DNA of 64,000 bases from Mangrovibacterium diazotrophicum. Its GTDB lineage: Bacteria > Bacteroidota > Bacteroidia > Bacteroidales > Prolixibacteraceae. Location: contig NZ_RAPN01000001.1 in the NCBI RefSeq assembly GCF_003610535.1, forward strand, positions 2,405,320-2,469,319, in the 5' to 3' direction. Under the pieces are notes generated by a model. That model had not been told where the DNA came from, did no database searches, and saw nothing but the letters and a program-made list of their open reading frames with translations. The position numbers were made by a program, and so were the translations under genes. Shown here piece by piece: positions 16,718 to 27,170 of this stretch (position 1 is the first letter of the stretch; each line of letters opens with the position of its first letter).

Positions 16718-18088
16718 ATGACAGAAACAGAAAAACAACAAATAATCCGCAACAAAGCGCAACTGGTTGACTATTTCGAGCGGGGAAACACGCCTTTCGA
16801 CGATTGGGGAATCGGTACCGAGCACGAAAAGTTCCTCTACAAATTGGGTGACTTTAAGCGGCTACCCTACGAATCGGAAGTTGGGATCAGAACAATCCTT
16901 CAACATTTTCTGAGTGAAGGCTGGAACCCGATTATGGAAAAAGAATTCCTGATTGGCGTGAAGCAGAACGGCGCGTCCATCACACTGGAACCGGGCGGTC
17001 AGTTTGAGCTTTCTGGTAAGAATTTCAAAACCATCCATCATACATTCGTAGAAACCAGAAAGCACTTTGATGAACTAAGCTGCATTTGTCGCGACCTGGG
17101 ATTTTTTACCTTGCCGATGGGTGTTGATCCGCTGTGGAGTGTCAACGACATCTCGTGGATGCCCAAGGAGCGCTACGCCATCATGAGAAACTACATGCCC
17201 ACCAAAGGCAACCTGGGACTGCAGATGATGAGCAACACGGCAACCATTCAGGTGAACCTGGATTACGAAAGCGAGCAGGACATGATCAAAAAGATGCGCA
17301 TCGCGCAGGCGCTGCAACCTTTTGCATCGGCTATTTTTGCCAACTCCCCGTTTTCGGAGGGCAAGCCCAACGGGTATCTCAGCTACCGCACGCAAATTTG
17401 GAATGATACCGATCCTGATCGCTGTGGCTTTCAATCCTTCATTTTCGACGAAGGATTTGGAATTGAACGTTGGGTCGACTATTTGCTCGATGTGCCGATG
17501 TATTTCATCTACCGTAACGGCAAATATCACGCCTCCAATGGAATCACATTCCGTGAGTTCATGCAGGGCAAACACCAATTCGCCCCAACCATGGAAGACT
17601 GGGAAACACACGCGTCAACCGTATTCCCCGATGTTCGCTTGAAGCAATACATTGAAATGCGCGGCGCTGATGCCAGCTGTGTAAAACACATCGCAGCGCT
17701 GTCGGCTTTCTGGGTTGGATTGTTGTACGACGAACGCAGCCGGAATGAAGCTTATGAACTGATCTCCGGTTGGAACATTGACGAAATCCAGGATATTCGG
17801 GCACAGGTTCCAACAAAAGCATTGAAAGCGGCCACTAAAAATCTGGATGCCGGTAAAATTTCAAAATTGCTTTACCAGCTGGCCAGCGATGGCCTGAGCC
17901 GCAGAGCCAAACGCTGTGGCACAAACGACGAAAGCCAATACCTGAATCCGGTTCGGGAGATTACCGACAGTGGTCTAACTCAGGCAGAGCGACTGCTCAA
18001 TTGCTATCGTGACGACTTCGATTCGAACCTGATTCGCCTGCTCGAAAACTGGCGCGAAAAACAATTGCAAAGTTGCCCGGTTAAGTAA
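16718..18088 (+). CDS. gshA: Glutamate-cysteine ligase, plant/alphaproteobacterial type
   Basis: Makes gamma-glutamylcysteine from Glu and Cys with ATP, the first step of glutathione synthesis. The 456-residue length and motifs (GIGTEHEKFLY, LEPGGQFELSG, LPMGVDPLWSVNDISWMPKERY, MMSNTATIQVNLDY) match the GCS2 type of plants and alphaproteobacteria rather than the E. coli GshA type. It follows an ATP-grasp ligase, so the two probably form a two-gene thiol pathway. Complete, with family-typical length. Glutathione is not universal in Bacteroidota, so acquisition by transfer is possible. Confidence 0.9.
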   Translation: MTETEKQQIIRNKAQLVDYFERGNTPFDDWGIGTEHEKFLYKLGDFKRLPYESEVGIRTILQHFLSEGWNPIMEKEFLIGVKQNGASITLEPGGQFELSGKNFKTIHHTFVETRKHFDELSCICRDLGFFTLPMGVDPLWSVNDISWMPKERYAIMRNYMPTKGNLGLQMMSNTATIQVNLDYESEQDMIKKMRIAQALQPFASAIFANSPFSEGKPNGYLSYRTQIWNDTDPDRCGFQSFIFDEGFGIERWVDYLLDVPMYFIYRNGKYHASNGITFREFMQGKHQFAPTMEDWETHASTVFPDVRLKQYIEMRGADASCVKHIAALSAFWVGLLYDERSRNEAYELISGWNIDEIQDIRAQVPTKALKAATKNLDAGKISKLLYQLASDGLSRRAKRCGTNDESQYLNPVREITDSGLTQAERLLNCYRDDFDSNLIRLLENWREKQLQSCPVK

Positions 18089-18124
18089 TCAGGCGATTGA
18101 TTGAATCCTTCAGCCGTTAATTTG

Positions 18125-18132
18125 TAGATTTG
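18125..18132 (+). promoter_or_regulatory. ABC exporter -7 promoter box
   Basis: TAGATTTG matches TAnnTTTG, with TTG at 18101-18103 upstream, 63 bp before the first ABC gene. Confidence 0.55.
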
Positions 18133-18194
18133 CTAAGTCGTCAGTAAAAGGCCCATAATGGTAAATGGTAAATTGTTCAACTGTAAATTAATTC

Positions 18195-19940
18195 ATGTTT
18201 TCGAAATTAAAATTTGTCTTTAAATACACGCATCAATACCGCTGGTGGTACACTGGTGGAATTATCTTTTTGGCTTTAACGGTCTGGGCATCGATCACTA
18301 TCCCTGAATTTATCCAAAAGACAATCGACCTGATTGCTGCCGGAAAAGCCGGCAATGAATCGGAGTTTCAGCGGAACGTTTTAATCATTGTCGGGCTGGC
18401 TGTCACCTTGATCCTTGTTCGCTCGCTCTCGCGCATTCTGATTTTTGTTCCGGCGCGATTAATCGAGCGGAACCTCAAAGGCGAAATGTTTAAAAAACTC
18501 GCATCGTTCCCCAAAGCCTATTACGACGAAAACTCGACCGGCTCCATCATTTCCCGAATCAACAACGACATCAACGGGGTGCGCATGATCACCGGTTTCG
18601 GGATTCTTCAAATCGTCAACATCATCCTGTCGCTATCGCTGACCCCCTATAAAATGTGGCAACTGTCGCCTGCCCTCACCCTGTATTGCGTCATCCCGAT
18701 GGTCGTCATTTTCGTGACCGTGCGCGTTGGAATGGCTGTCATGGTGAAGTACACGCATTTGCGCATGGGAACCTTGCAGAGCCTTTCTGGAAAAACCATT
18801 TCATTTTTGTCGGGGAATGCCGTTATCAAAAGCTTCAACATTTATAATTATGCCGAAGAGGAAGTTCAGCACGATAACCTGAAGCTGTTTGACGAAGGCA
18901 TGAAAATTAGCTGGATTCGATCGTTCATCATGCCTCTGCTTGCTAACCTCGGACAGATCCTGAAGATCCTTGTTCTGTTAGTTGGTGGTTTGTATGTGAT
19001 CGATGCGAAGTTCACCATCGGAGAACTCACGGCCTACATTGCCTACGCCGCCCTGTTGGCGCAACCAATCATGGGACTCGGCTGGGTGCTGACCATTTTC
19101 CAGCAAGGGATGGTGGGGATAGACAGTATACAAACCATCCTGTCGCGCAAAGGTGCGGACGATGAGAGACAAAGTTTGGTGAAGGAGGAAAAAGAAAAGC
19201 TTTTCGAGTCCGAAATCAAATTTGAAAACCTGAGCTACACTTTCCACAACGCTGAAAAGCCAGCACTTGAAAATATCTCGTTCACCATAAAACCCGGACA
19301 AATCATCGGGGTTACCGGACAGGTTGGTGCCGGAAAAACAACTCTGATTAACTGCCTGAATGGCTATCTCCGCCCCGAAAAAGGCATGATTTATTTCGGG
19401 AAAAAGGACGCTGCCGAAATGAAAAGCGAAGACATTCGTTCTGTTGTGCGGACTGTGAGCCAGGAAGTGTTCCTGTTCTCAGATACCATTGAAAATAACG
19501 TTGCCTTTGGATCAGAGAAAGCAGCAACGAAAAACGAGTTCGACGAGGTTATTTTCAAAAGTGCCTTCCGCGAAGAACTGGCCCGCTTTGGCCAAAAAGA
19601 AAAAACACTGGTTGGCGAAAAAGGAATCATGCTTTCGGGCGGACAAAAACAACGACTGAGCCTGGCTCGTGCGCTTTACACGCCTTGCGAATTGCTGATT
19701 CTGGATGACGTTTTCTCGGCCGTGGACACCGACACCGAACGTTTTCTGATCAAGCAGATCGTGGAGAACAACGCGGCCAAAAGCCTGGTGATTGTTTCGA
19801 ACCGAATCAGCGTGCTGGAAAAAACAGATTATACTATTGTATTGGAAGACGGACGAATGGCTGCGCAGGGAAGACCTGATGAACTGCTGAAAACATCGGA
19901 CTTTTACCGGGAAATCGCTCAATTGCAAAAGGAAAAGTAA
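18195..19940 (+). CDS. ABC exporter half-transporter, degenerate-site subunit
   Basis: A 581-residue TMD-NBD fusion of the type I (ABCB-like) exporter family, with six membrane helices in residues 1-315. The NBD has Walker A GQVGAGKTT, signature LSGGQKQRLS and Walker B LLILDDVFSAVD. The residue after the Walker B Asp is Asp rather than catalytic Glu, and the switch position reads VSNRIS instead of the usual His. These changes mark the non-catalytic partner of a heterodimer. The partner gene begins 18 bp downstream. Substrate unknown; multidrug or lipid export is typical of the family. Confidence 0.92.
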   Translation: MFSKLKFVFKYTHQYRWWYTGGIIFLALTVWASITIPEFIQKTIDLIAAGKAGNESEFQRNVLIIVGLAVTLILVRSLSRILIFVPARLIERNLKGEMFKKLASFPKAYYDENSTGSIISRINNDINGVRMITGFGILQIVNIILSLSLTPYKMWQLSPALTLYCVIPMVVIFVTVRVGMAVMVKYTHLRMGTLQSLSGKTISFLSGNAVIKSFNIYNYAEEEVQHDNLKLFDEGMKISWIRSFIMPLLANLGQILKILVLLVGGLYVIDAKFTIGELTAYIAYAALLAQPIMGLGWVLTIFQQGMVGIDSIQTILSRKGADDERQSLVKEEKEKLFESEIKFENLSYTFHNAEKPALENISFTIKPGQIIGVTGQVGAGKTTLINCLNGYLRPEKGMIYFGKKDAAEMKSEDIRSVVRTVSQEVFLFSDTIENNVAFGSEKAATKNEFDEVIFKSAFREELARFGQKEKTLVGEKGIMLSGGQKQRLSLARALYTPCELLILDDVFSAVDTDTERFLIKQIVENNAAKSLVIVSNRISVLEKTDYTIVLEDGRMAAQGRPDELLKTSDFYREIAQLQKEK

Positions 19941-19958
19941 AAACAGGAAGAACAGATC

Positions 19959-21752
19959 ATGACGCTATTGAATACAAACTTCTTTAAATCGAAAGACTGG
20001 AACCTGATACGAAAATTCGGGCGCTACTTTGTTCCGCACAAAAAGTGGTTCGTTCTCAGTATGGTTTCGATCCCGATTACGGCCATCGCCGGCATCCTCT
20101 TCCTGTGGCTCGTTGAAAATATTATCGACCACTACATTGTGCCGGGAAACGTGGCTGGGTTGAAAATCCAGATTATACTGCTGGCCGTGGTTCTCATCCT
20201 GAACTTGCTGTTCGACGGAATTTACAGCTACTCCTTCTCCAAATCCGGCGGGCTGGCGATTGTCGATCTGCGTAAAGAACTTTTTGCCAAGTCGCTTCGG
20301 TTTCCGCTGAGCTACTTCGATAAGAAACCGATTGGTGTCACCCTATCGCGCCTGACCAGCGACATGGAGGCCATCTCCGAATCGTTTGCCGCGGGTATCC
20401 TGGGGCTATTGGCCGACAGCATTAAAACACTGGCACTGGTAGCTTACCTGTTCTACCTCAACTGGCAACTCACCCTGATTCTATTGCTGGTTGTTCCACT
20501 CATTGTTTTGGCGATGCGTTTTCTGCGAAAAAAGATCCGGCAGGCCTACGATGCTTCGCGATCCAGCTTGGCGAAATCGGCTGCCTATCTGCAGGAATCG
20601 CTGAACGGGATGAAAACGATCCAACTGTACGCTGCTGAAGGGGAAGCTTTCGAGAAATTCGACAAGCTCAATAAAGAATTTTGCGATGCCCAAAACCACT
20701 CCAACGTTTACGATTCTGCCTTATACTCTATCGTTGAAGGAATCACCTCCGTGGCTACGGCGCTGGTAATTTGGTACGGCGCCATTCAGATCTGGGACCA
20801 GGCTTTTACACTCGGGGTTCTCATCGTTTTTGTTACCACCCTCGAGCGCCTGTTTATCCCGGTGAAGCAATTTGCACAACAGATTTCCACCATCCAGCGA
20901 GCATTGTCGGCACTGGAACACGTGAGTGAGCTGCACGATCAGAAGGTGGAAGAACCGGGCACGGAAATTACATCAGAAGTTCCGGCGCCACTGGCTCTGC
21001 AGGAAATTGAATTCGACCGGGTTTTCTTCAGCTATTCAGCCGACGGTCCCGACGTGTTGCAGGACGTTTCCTTCAAACTGAAAAAAGGCGACCGACTGGC
21101 ACTTGTTGGAACAACCGGCTCGGGCAAGTCGACCATCATCAAGCTACTGGCGAAAACCTACACGGGATACCGCGGCTCCATCAAAGTAAACGGGCGGGAA
21201 TTGAAAAACATTCCATTGGCACAACTTCGTGAAACCGTTTCGGTGATGCAGCAGGATATTTTCATGTTCAACAATTCAGTGGAATTCAATATTTCGCTGG
21301 GCAGAAAAGGCCTCTCCTCAAACGAGGTGGAACAAGCGGCTTCATTTGTGTATGCCGACCGATTCATCCAGAATCTGCCGAACAAATACCAGTTCGTCAT
21401 TCAGGACAACGGCGACAACCTGTCGAAAGGCCAGGCCCAGCTGATTTCGTTTGCACGCGCTATTTGCGGCAACAGCGAACTCATCATTTTGGATGAAGCA
21501 ACCAGCGCCGTGGATTCAGTTACGGAGAAATACATTCAGCAGGCAATTGCTAATATCTTCTCCACGAAAACCGTCATTGCTGTGGCGCACCGACTAAGCA
21601 CGATTAAAAACTCGGATCTGATCCTGGTTTTGGAAGAAGGTCGAATTATTGAGCGCGGCAACCACGAACAACTGATTGAACACGGCGGAAAATACGCCCA
21701 ACTTCTGCATCATTTTGAAGAAGAAAATGAAGAAGTTCGTCTGAAAGAATAG
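19959..21752 (+). CDS. ABC exporter half-transporter, catalytic-site subunit
   Basis: A 597-residue partner of the preceding ABC half-transporter. Membrane helices occupy about residues 20-320. The NBD has Walker A GTTGSGKST, Walker B LIILDEATSAVD with the catalytic Glu, and switch His in VAHRLS, but the signature is changed to LSKGQAQ. Together with the partner's LSGGQ, this makes one catalytic and one degenerate ATP site, as known for heterodimers such as TM287/288 and BmrCD. Expressed in the same operon as its partner. Confidence 0.93.
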   Translation: MTLLNTNFFKSKDWNLIRKFGRYFVPHKKWFVLSMVSIPITAIAGILFLWLVENIIDHYIVPGNVAGLKIQIILLAVVLILNLLFDGIYSYSFSKSGGLAIVDLRKELFAKSLRFPLSYFDKKPIGVTLSRLTSDMEAISESFAAGILGLLADSIKTLALVAYLFYLNWQLTLILLLVVPLIVLAMRFLRKKIRQAYDASRSSLAKSAAYLQESLNGMKTIQLYAAEGEAFEKFDKLNKEFCDAQNHSNVYDSALYSIVEGITSVATALVIWYGAIQIWDQAFTLGVLIVFVTTLERLFIPVKQFAQQISTIQRALSALEHVSELHDQKVEEPGTEITSEVPAPLALQEIEFDRVFFSYSADGPDVLQDVSFKLKKGDRLALVGTTGSGKSTIIKLLAKTYTGYRGSIKVNGRELKNIPLAQLRETVSVMQQDIFMFNNSVEFNISLGRKGLSSNEVEQAASFVYADRFIQNLPNKYQFVIQDNGDNLSKGQAQLISFARAICGNSELIILDEATSAVDSVTEKYIQQAIANIFSTKTVIAVAHRLSTIKNSDLILVLEEGRIIERGNHEQLIEHGGKYAQLLHHFEEENEEVRLKE

Positions 21753-21809
21753 TCGGTTCAAAGCAAGATCGAAGTCATCGTCTATCCAAATAATCCGGAG
21801 ACCGGAGCG

Positions 21810-23369
21810 TTATTCTATTTCGTGATAAACCCCTGTCATCCGTCGACTAAACAAGTCGTGGTCAATTCCGACACGTTTGATATTCGGAATAGTATCCATG
21901 TAGCTCAAATCGTGATCGCGGGTTAAAACCAACACATTCTTATGCTGCGCCAAATAAGCTTCAAGCTCCTTTTCCGTCTGAAAAACAGGAATCGGACGCT
22001 GTGCATAAAAGGCAAAAGCATTGTCGAAATCCTTGTACGCAACCACATTCGGATGCGCACTAACCAACTCGTGGTACTTCTCGATGGGCGACTGGTGATT
22101 GATAATATGGAACGGTCCGCCAAAGAAGATCAAGGTTGAAACCATAAACGTCCCGGCAACCGCCAAGAGTCCCTTTTGCACGGACTGGCGCATGTAGAAA
22201 ACAGCGAAAACAGCTCCCACCGGGAAAGGCACCAGGCACCAGGCAATCCACCGCACTGTTTCGAGCGGAGGCGTATTTTCGGCGATGAAATAGACGCCCA
22301 CCGGAATGCCCAAAGCCAAAACGGCAATGATAGAAAATTCGATCAGAAGTTTCCGGTTCGAAAAACGACCTTCAATCAGATTCGAAATAAAATATCCCAA
22401 TAAAATAGCAAAGAATGGGTAGGCCGGCGACGTATAATTTATGAGCTTGGTGTGCGAAAAAGCATAAAATACGGCCACAACGCCAACCGCCACCAAGGCA
22501 AATACCAGCAAACGATCTTCCTTTCGATTCTTCCAAACCGCACGTAGCGCTCTAACAGCAAAAACCGAAAATGGCAGCATACCAGCCAATATAAAAGCCA
22601 CGGTCAGTATAAACGGGCCACCGTGCCCCTGTAACCCATTATTGAATCGATCCAGGTTGTGTTCCAGAAAAAAGCCCCTGGTCCATTGACCTCCGGTTTG
22701 CACATCAACTGCCCAATACCAAGGTAAGCTGAAGAACAGAACGATAAAGGTTCCCCACCAAGGCTTGAGTAGCACAATATTCTTCCAGTTAAATGCTTTG
22801 GTTACCAGCAGAAAGATTCCTACGGTCAGCGACGGCAAGAGCAGTCCAACCGGCCCTTTGGCCAAAATACCAAGTCCCAGGAAAACATACATTCCGGCAA
22901 ACCATTTCCATTTGCGCGAAACCCAGCCTTCGTAAAAAAGATACAGCGATAGTGTGTGACATAAAATGAGGTAGGGATCGGGCGTTGCCAGCCTGAACTG
23001 CAAAATGACGTGCAAGGACGACAACAGCACCAGCGATGCCCACAATGCAGCCTTCTCTCCCCAATGGCGGCGGGTAAACCAGAAGGTTGCCAGTACAACC
23101 AGTACACCGCACAGCGCTGAGAAAAAACGGGCCGCTGTTTCGTTCACACCAAACATCAAATAAGCGAGGATCATCCCGAAATATTCGAGGGCGGGCTTAT
23201 CGGTACGTAGCTCGCCATTAAAGGTGGGAACGACCCAATTGTCATTCTCCAGCATTTCCTTGGCACATTCAGCATTGCGGGCCTCCGCCACCTGAAATAC
23301 GGTTGTTTGTCCCAAAAAAGTGAAGAACAAAACCACACTTAACAAAAGAACCAAGACAAATTTTTTCAT
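21810..23369 (-). CDS. GT39/ArnT-like membrane glycosyltransferase
   Basis: An integral membrane protein of 519 residues with about 10-12 hydrophobic helices. The first periplasmic loop has TTVFQVAEARNAECAKEMLENDNWVVP..., the conserved EAR and DKP features of the PMT_2/ArnT family. These enzymes transfer sugars from polyprenyl-phosphate donors to lipid A, proteins or glycans on the outer face of the inner membrane. The acceptor is not identifiable. ATG 23369 is preferred to GTG 23372. Convergent with the ABC operon. Confidence 0.88.
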   Translation of the reverse strand: MKKFVLVLLLSVVLFFTFLGQTTVFQVAEARNAECAKEMLENDNWVVPTFNGELRTDKPALEYFGMILAYLMFGVNETAARFFSALCGVLVVLATFWFTRRHWGEKAALWASLVLLSSLHVILQFRLATPDPYLILCHTLSLYLFYEGWVSRKWKWFAGMYVFLGLGILAKGPVGLLLPSLTVGIFLLVTKAFNWKNIVLLKPWWGTFIVLFFSLPWYWAVDVQTGGQWTRGFFLEHNLDRFNNGLQGHGGPFILTVAFILAGMLPFSVFAVRALRAVWKNRKEDRLLVFALVAVGVVAVFYAFSHTKLINYTSPAYPFFAILLGYFISNLIEGRFSNRKLLIEFSIIAVLALGIPVGVYFIAENTPPLETVRWIAWCLVPFPVGAVFAVFYMRQSVQKGLLAVAGTFMVSTLIFFGGPFHIINHQSPIEKYHELVSAHPNVVAYKDFDNAFAFYAQRPIPVFQTEKELEAYLAQHKNVLVLTRDHDLSYMDTIPNIKRVGIDHDLFSRRMTGVYHEIE

Positions 23370-23622
23370 CACACAAGCTTTAAATCAATTCATCAAACCG
23401 GGCAAAACGCTTTTGCCGATCAGTTCAGACTTCATTCAACAAACAGTGGGGGTGGTTCGATCTGCGAATTTGCATTTTTTATTGCTTAGTCTAACATGAT
23501 TAATCAATTTTCTTGATCAATAGGGGGTTAATCAATTAACATTTTCCTTCGAAAGCGACAATCAATCCGATATCTATTAAATCTCTACTTAGGATATCCA
23601 ATGAACTTCTATTTATAAAGTT

Positions 23623-26600
23623 TTACTGTAATATAACTTTACAACTAAAATTTCGGTCTCCGTTTATCATTAACACATAGTGTCCGGAACTTAGGGATGA
23701 CAGATTAATGTTGTATTCAGCTGTTGAATTGGCAGATAATATTTTGTTATAAACAACATTCCCCTTCATGTCATATATCTCAACATTGCATTTTTTATTT
23801 TGATTGTTGTCCTGAAGTTTTAGATGTAATATTCCATTACTTGGATTAGGATAAACAATAAAAGAACCGTTTGATAAGGTGTTTACATCTGTACTTATAT
23901 CCGTTGTTGATTCTAAGGCGTAAGTCATAATTAGTCTATCAAATGCACCATGGCTGTCTGTCGCTCTGAATATTATTAATGAATCTGTTGAATAATTATC
24001 ATTCCGAGACAAAATTCCATCGTCAGTTACTGCTAGCCAATCAGGGCCTTGTTCAATCGAATATGTAATAGAATCTCCATCAGGATCTACTGCCAGCAAG
24101 GTATCCCGATAATTTGGATTAGAAAAGTTTTCTAGCTCAGGTCGTTTTACAAATAACGGAGGCTGATTAATCGACTCAGGATGTGAAAATTTAGCGACAG
24201 TGCCCACACTCCATACATAGTAATGAGTGGATGATATGTTGTTGGTATAGCCACTAACTAAAGGATTATTATTGGCATCTACTTTAATATCTGTTATTTG
24301 TAAATTCGCTGCTAACGTATCATTAATGCATTGATAACTAGTTATTGAATCACCATTGGGAGCAATTTTCATTATTGCATTATTGAAATAATTGTCTGTA
24401 AGAAGTAAATTTTGAAGACTATCTTCACAAATTAGAGTCATTTTAACTGGTGGGTACTCTTTTTGATAACAAAACTCTCTTTTATTGTTAAATCTCAAGT
24501 AAATGCTGGCATCATCCGATCCACCAAAAACAACAAGGTCTCCGGAGGGCAGATCCATCGAGTATTTACCTTCAGCAATATTGTTATCACTATGCTCCCA
24601 AAGAATTTTTCCCGTCGAGTCTATCTCAACAATCTTTATACGATCTCTGTAGCCAGACTCGATTGTGCCTGTTAAGAAGAATGTTCCTTCTTTCGTTTTT
24701 CTTACATGATTAATGCTCTCAAACTCCGATATCTCTGTTCGCGATTTAAGTATTCCGTTCTCTGAAATTTCAATAAGATCTCCGTCTTTCGAGATAAAAT
24801 CGATTTCACCATTATCTTGCTCTATGAAAAACCCCGGTTCATCTCTGTTTAGCTCTTCTTCAAAATTAAACCGCCACAACTCATTTAAATCGGAAGACAA
24901 TTTTATTATTTGTGATGGCTTGGAATAATAAGGTAAATACAAATAAATGTTGTTCTTAGAATCAATATGAATGTCTCTTACAAGTGTACCTATTTCAGTT
25001 TCTATAATATTTTTGGCAAAGAGATCTCCCTCTGGGGAAAACTTATAGACATAGATATCTAAGGATGAAAAGCCTGATAAAAGAATATTACCATCTTTAT
25101 CAAACAACAACTTCATATATTCAGATCTGTATGATAATTGTTTTGTCGTATCAGTGGAAATTCGTCTGGACCAAGCCAGATTACCTAAAGCATCAATCTT
25201 TTGTAGTAATAAATGTTGATTTTCAAAATAGCTAGTTCCTGTACCAATTGGTCCAATTTGGCTATCTCCGCATACATAGCTATTGTTGAAACGATCCGAT
25301 ATAACCTTTTCAAATTGTATATCTGAAGCCCCGGTTCCAGTATTTGTTACGCTCCACTGTTCAGTCCCTTCTTCATTATAACTGGCAACCCATTGCTCGC
25401 TATTCGTATCTTCTGGATATTGAGGTGTAACAGTATTTCGAAGCTCTCCTGTAAAAATTAGAGAATTATTCGTTTTATAGATGTTCTCTGGGTGGCATCT
25501 GTAGCCGTTAACGCCAATTTCTTTGCGATAGTCAATTTGAGATGTATTTACCAAACGCACAAGGTTTGTTCTGTAAGTTAACGAGTCAAATACATTCTCT
25601 GTAAGGTATACCGTATCATTTGAAACATTTAATGATCTAACGAGACCTCCCTGGTTGTCCGTATTATTTAAATAAATAAGGTTTTCATTTGCATTCCTAT
25701 CGTATTGAAGGATAAACGGCTTCATCGACAAGTCGTCTTCAAGTGTATAATAAACGCCACCGTTTATGTATATATTTCCGCCACACAAAGAAACGTTATG
25801 AGGATAAATGTCATCTGTCGGAATACTATTCGGTTCAATATCTGCTATCTGATTCCAGTTATTGTCAAAATAGAATATTTTTAATTTATAGTACTTTTTG
25901 CCACCATACCAATACCACAATTTACCTACAATGGCCTTTTCGCCTGTTGGAAAATTAACAAACCAAATTTTTTCATATCTCCTCGCCCCCATACCTACAT
26001 CTCCTTTGTTACCTAAATGATATTCCCTTTCAATCTCACCAATATCTGAAAAGGTGGCGATCAGGAAGGGGCCAACTTCTATATGCAAAGAAACAAAAGT
26101 GATTTTTCCATCAATAAGATCTAATTGGGCATTGCTATAATCAGTATTTTCAGGTAAATCAAAATGTGAAACGAAAATTTGATTACCCGCATTGTCATAC
26201 TTAACCAAACTATAAGCCGGACTATCAATTGGTGCGTGGGTTAATAACCATGAATTTCCTAGCGAATCAACATAGAAACCACGAAAAATATCGTCTACAG
26301 CAAAATCAATCCCCTGACGATAGAAGATATTTTTCCATAAGATATTTCCCTGCCTATCTTGTTTCATTACAGCTACATCTTGTGAAAAATAACCATTATT
26401 AAAATTCTCCTCCAAGATAACTGCACTATAAAGGTTTTCGTCTTTATCTAAATAGCTTGAAACAGGAATATCTTGTGAATTAATTCCTCCTCCATCATAA
26501 TTTAAAATAATTGTATCTGCTTCATCTTTAATTGATGAATACTGCGTTTCCCATAAAATTTTCCCGTTTTCGGATATTTTTGCTGAAATAAAATCGGTAT

Positions 26601-26808
26601 TTGTGAAACTCGCTTCTAATCTCCCGGTAAAAATAATTTCGTTGTTGCCGGTTAAAAATGATTTTAAAAGGTAATCTCTACTCGTGCGTAATCCGTCGTC
26701 ATAATGATAGTTCCAGAGTAAATCTTTTTGGGCGACAGACGTATTGATAAATACCAAACAAATAATTGAAACAAGAAAAGCGCTGCAAATGGAGGAAATC
26801 TTACACAT
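23623..26808 (-). CDS. Large T9SS-exported surface or secreted protein
   Basis: A 1061-residue protein with a signal peptide (IICLVFINTSVAQK) and a C-terminal type A sorting domain (VYPNPSNGILHLKL, VEIYDMKGNVVYN, LSSGHYVLMI) for export and anchoring by the type IX system. The middle is made of many short beta units of the form GNILWKNIF.R, typical of SBBP/propeller-like repeats, followed by a cadherin-like/putative Ig segment (NPNYRDTLLAVDPDGDSITYSIEQGPDWL). Function unknown. Its base composition is visibly more AT-rich than its neighbours and codon use differs, suggesting transfer. A TATTTTTG -7 box lies at 26837-26844. Confidence 0.85.
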   Translation of the reverse strand: MCKISSICSAFLVSIICLVFINTSVAQKDLLWNYHYDDGLRTSRDYLLKSFLTGNNEIIFTGRLEASFTNTDFISAKISENGKILWETQYSSIKDEADTIILNYDGGGINSQDIPVSSYLDKDENLYSAVILEENFNNGYFSQDVAVMKQDRQGNILWKNIFYRQGIDFAVDDIFRGFYVDSLGNSWLLTHAPIDSPAYSLVKYDNAGNQIFVSHFDLPENTDYSNAQLDLIDGKITFVSLHIEVGPFLIATFSDIGEIEREYHLGNKGDVGMGARRYEKIWFVNFPTGEKAIVGKLWYWYGGKKYYKLKIFYFDNNWNQIADIEPNSIPTDDIYPHNVSLCGGNIYINGGVYYTLEDDLSMKPFILQYDRNANENLIYLNNTDNQGGLVRSLNVSNDTVYLTENVFDSLTYRTNLVRLVNTSQIDYRKEIGVNGYRCHPENIYKTNNSLIFTGELRNTVTPQYPEDTNSEQWVASYNEEGTEQWSVTNTGTGASDIQFEKVISDRFNNSYVCGDSQIGPIGTGTSYFENQHLLLQKIDALGNLAWSRRISTDTTKQLSYRSEYMKLLFDKDGNILLSGFSSLDIYVYKFSPEGDLFAKNIIETEIGTLVRDIHIDSKNNIYLYLPYYSKPSQIIKLSSDLNELWRFNFEEELNRDEPGFFIEQDNGEIDFISKDGDLIEISENGILKSRTEISEFESINHVRKTKEGTFFLTGTIESGYRDRIKIVEIDSTGKILWEHSDNNIAEGKYSMDLPSGDLVVFGGSDDASIYLRFNNKREFCYQKEYPPVKMTLICEDSLQNLLLTDNYFNNAIMKIAPNGDSITSYQCINDTLAANLQITDIKVDANNNPLVSGYTNNISSTHYYVWSVGTVAKFSHPESINQPPLFVKRPELENFSNPNYRDTLLAVDPDGDSITYSIEQGPDWLAVTDDGILSRNDNYSTDSLIIFRATDSHGAFDRLIMTYALESTTDISTDVNTLSNGSFIVYPNPSNGILHLKLQDNNQNKKCNVEIYDMKGNVVYNKILSANSTAEYNINLSSLSSGHYVLMINGDRNFSCKVILQ

Positions 26809-26836
26809 ATTTGATAAATATTTGCACGCAATTTAA

Positions 26837-26844
26837 CAAAAATA
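26837..26844 (-). promoter_or_regulatory. -7 promoter box of the T9SS protein gene
   Basis: Plus-strand CAAAAATA reads TATTTTTG on the minus strand, 29 bp from the ATG. Confidence 0.55.
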
Positions 26845-27170
26845 GAACATCTTAAGAATCCCCCTTGCCCCTCTTTTGCCGCAAGCGAAAGAGATTTAGT
26901 ACTTATGGGGAAAATCTCTGTCGTTTTATTTTTTTCAAATCCTTGATTGGATCAATGACCAGCAGAAATGGTATAAACATTTCCGCAAATTACGTTGATG
27001 TTTTGTCTCGCGCCTTACAAAATTTGCAACATCCAGTTATTTAGTTAGTCTGTTTTTTTTCATCCAGTTATACACCTACAAAAAAACTTTGATCAAGAAT
27101 TTCCAGAAGGAATATTGGATTCTTTAAGAAAAAAAACTGTTTTATCTGTGATCTACTAAGAAGACAAAAT

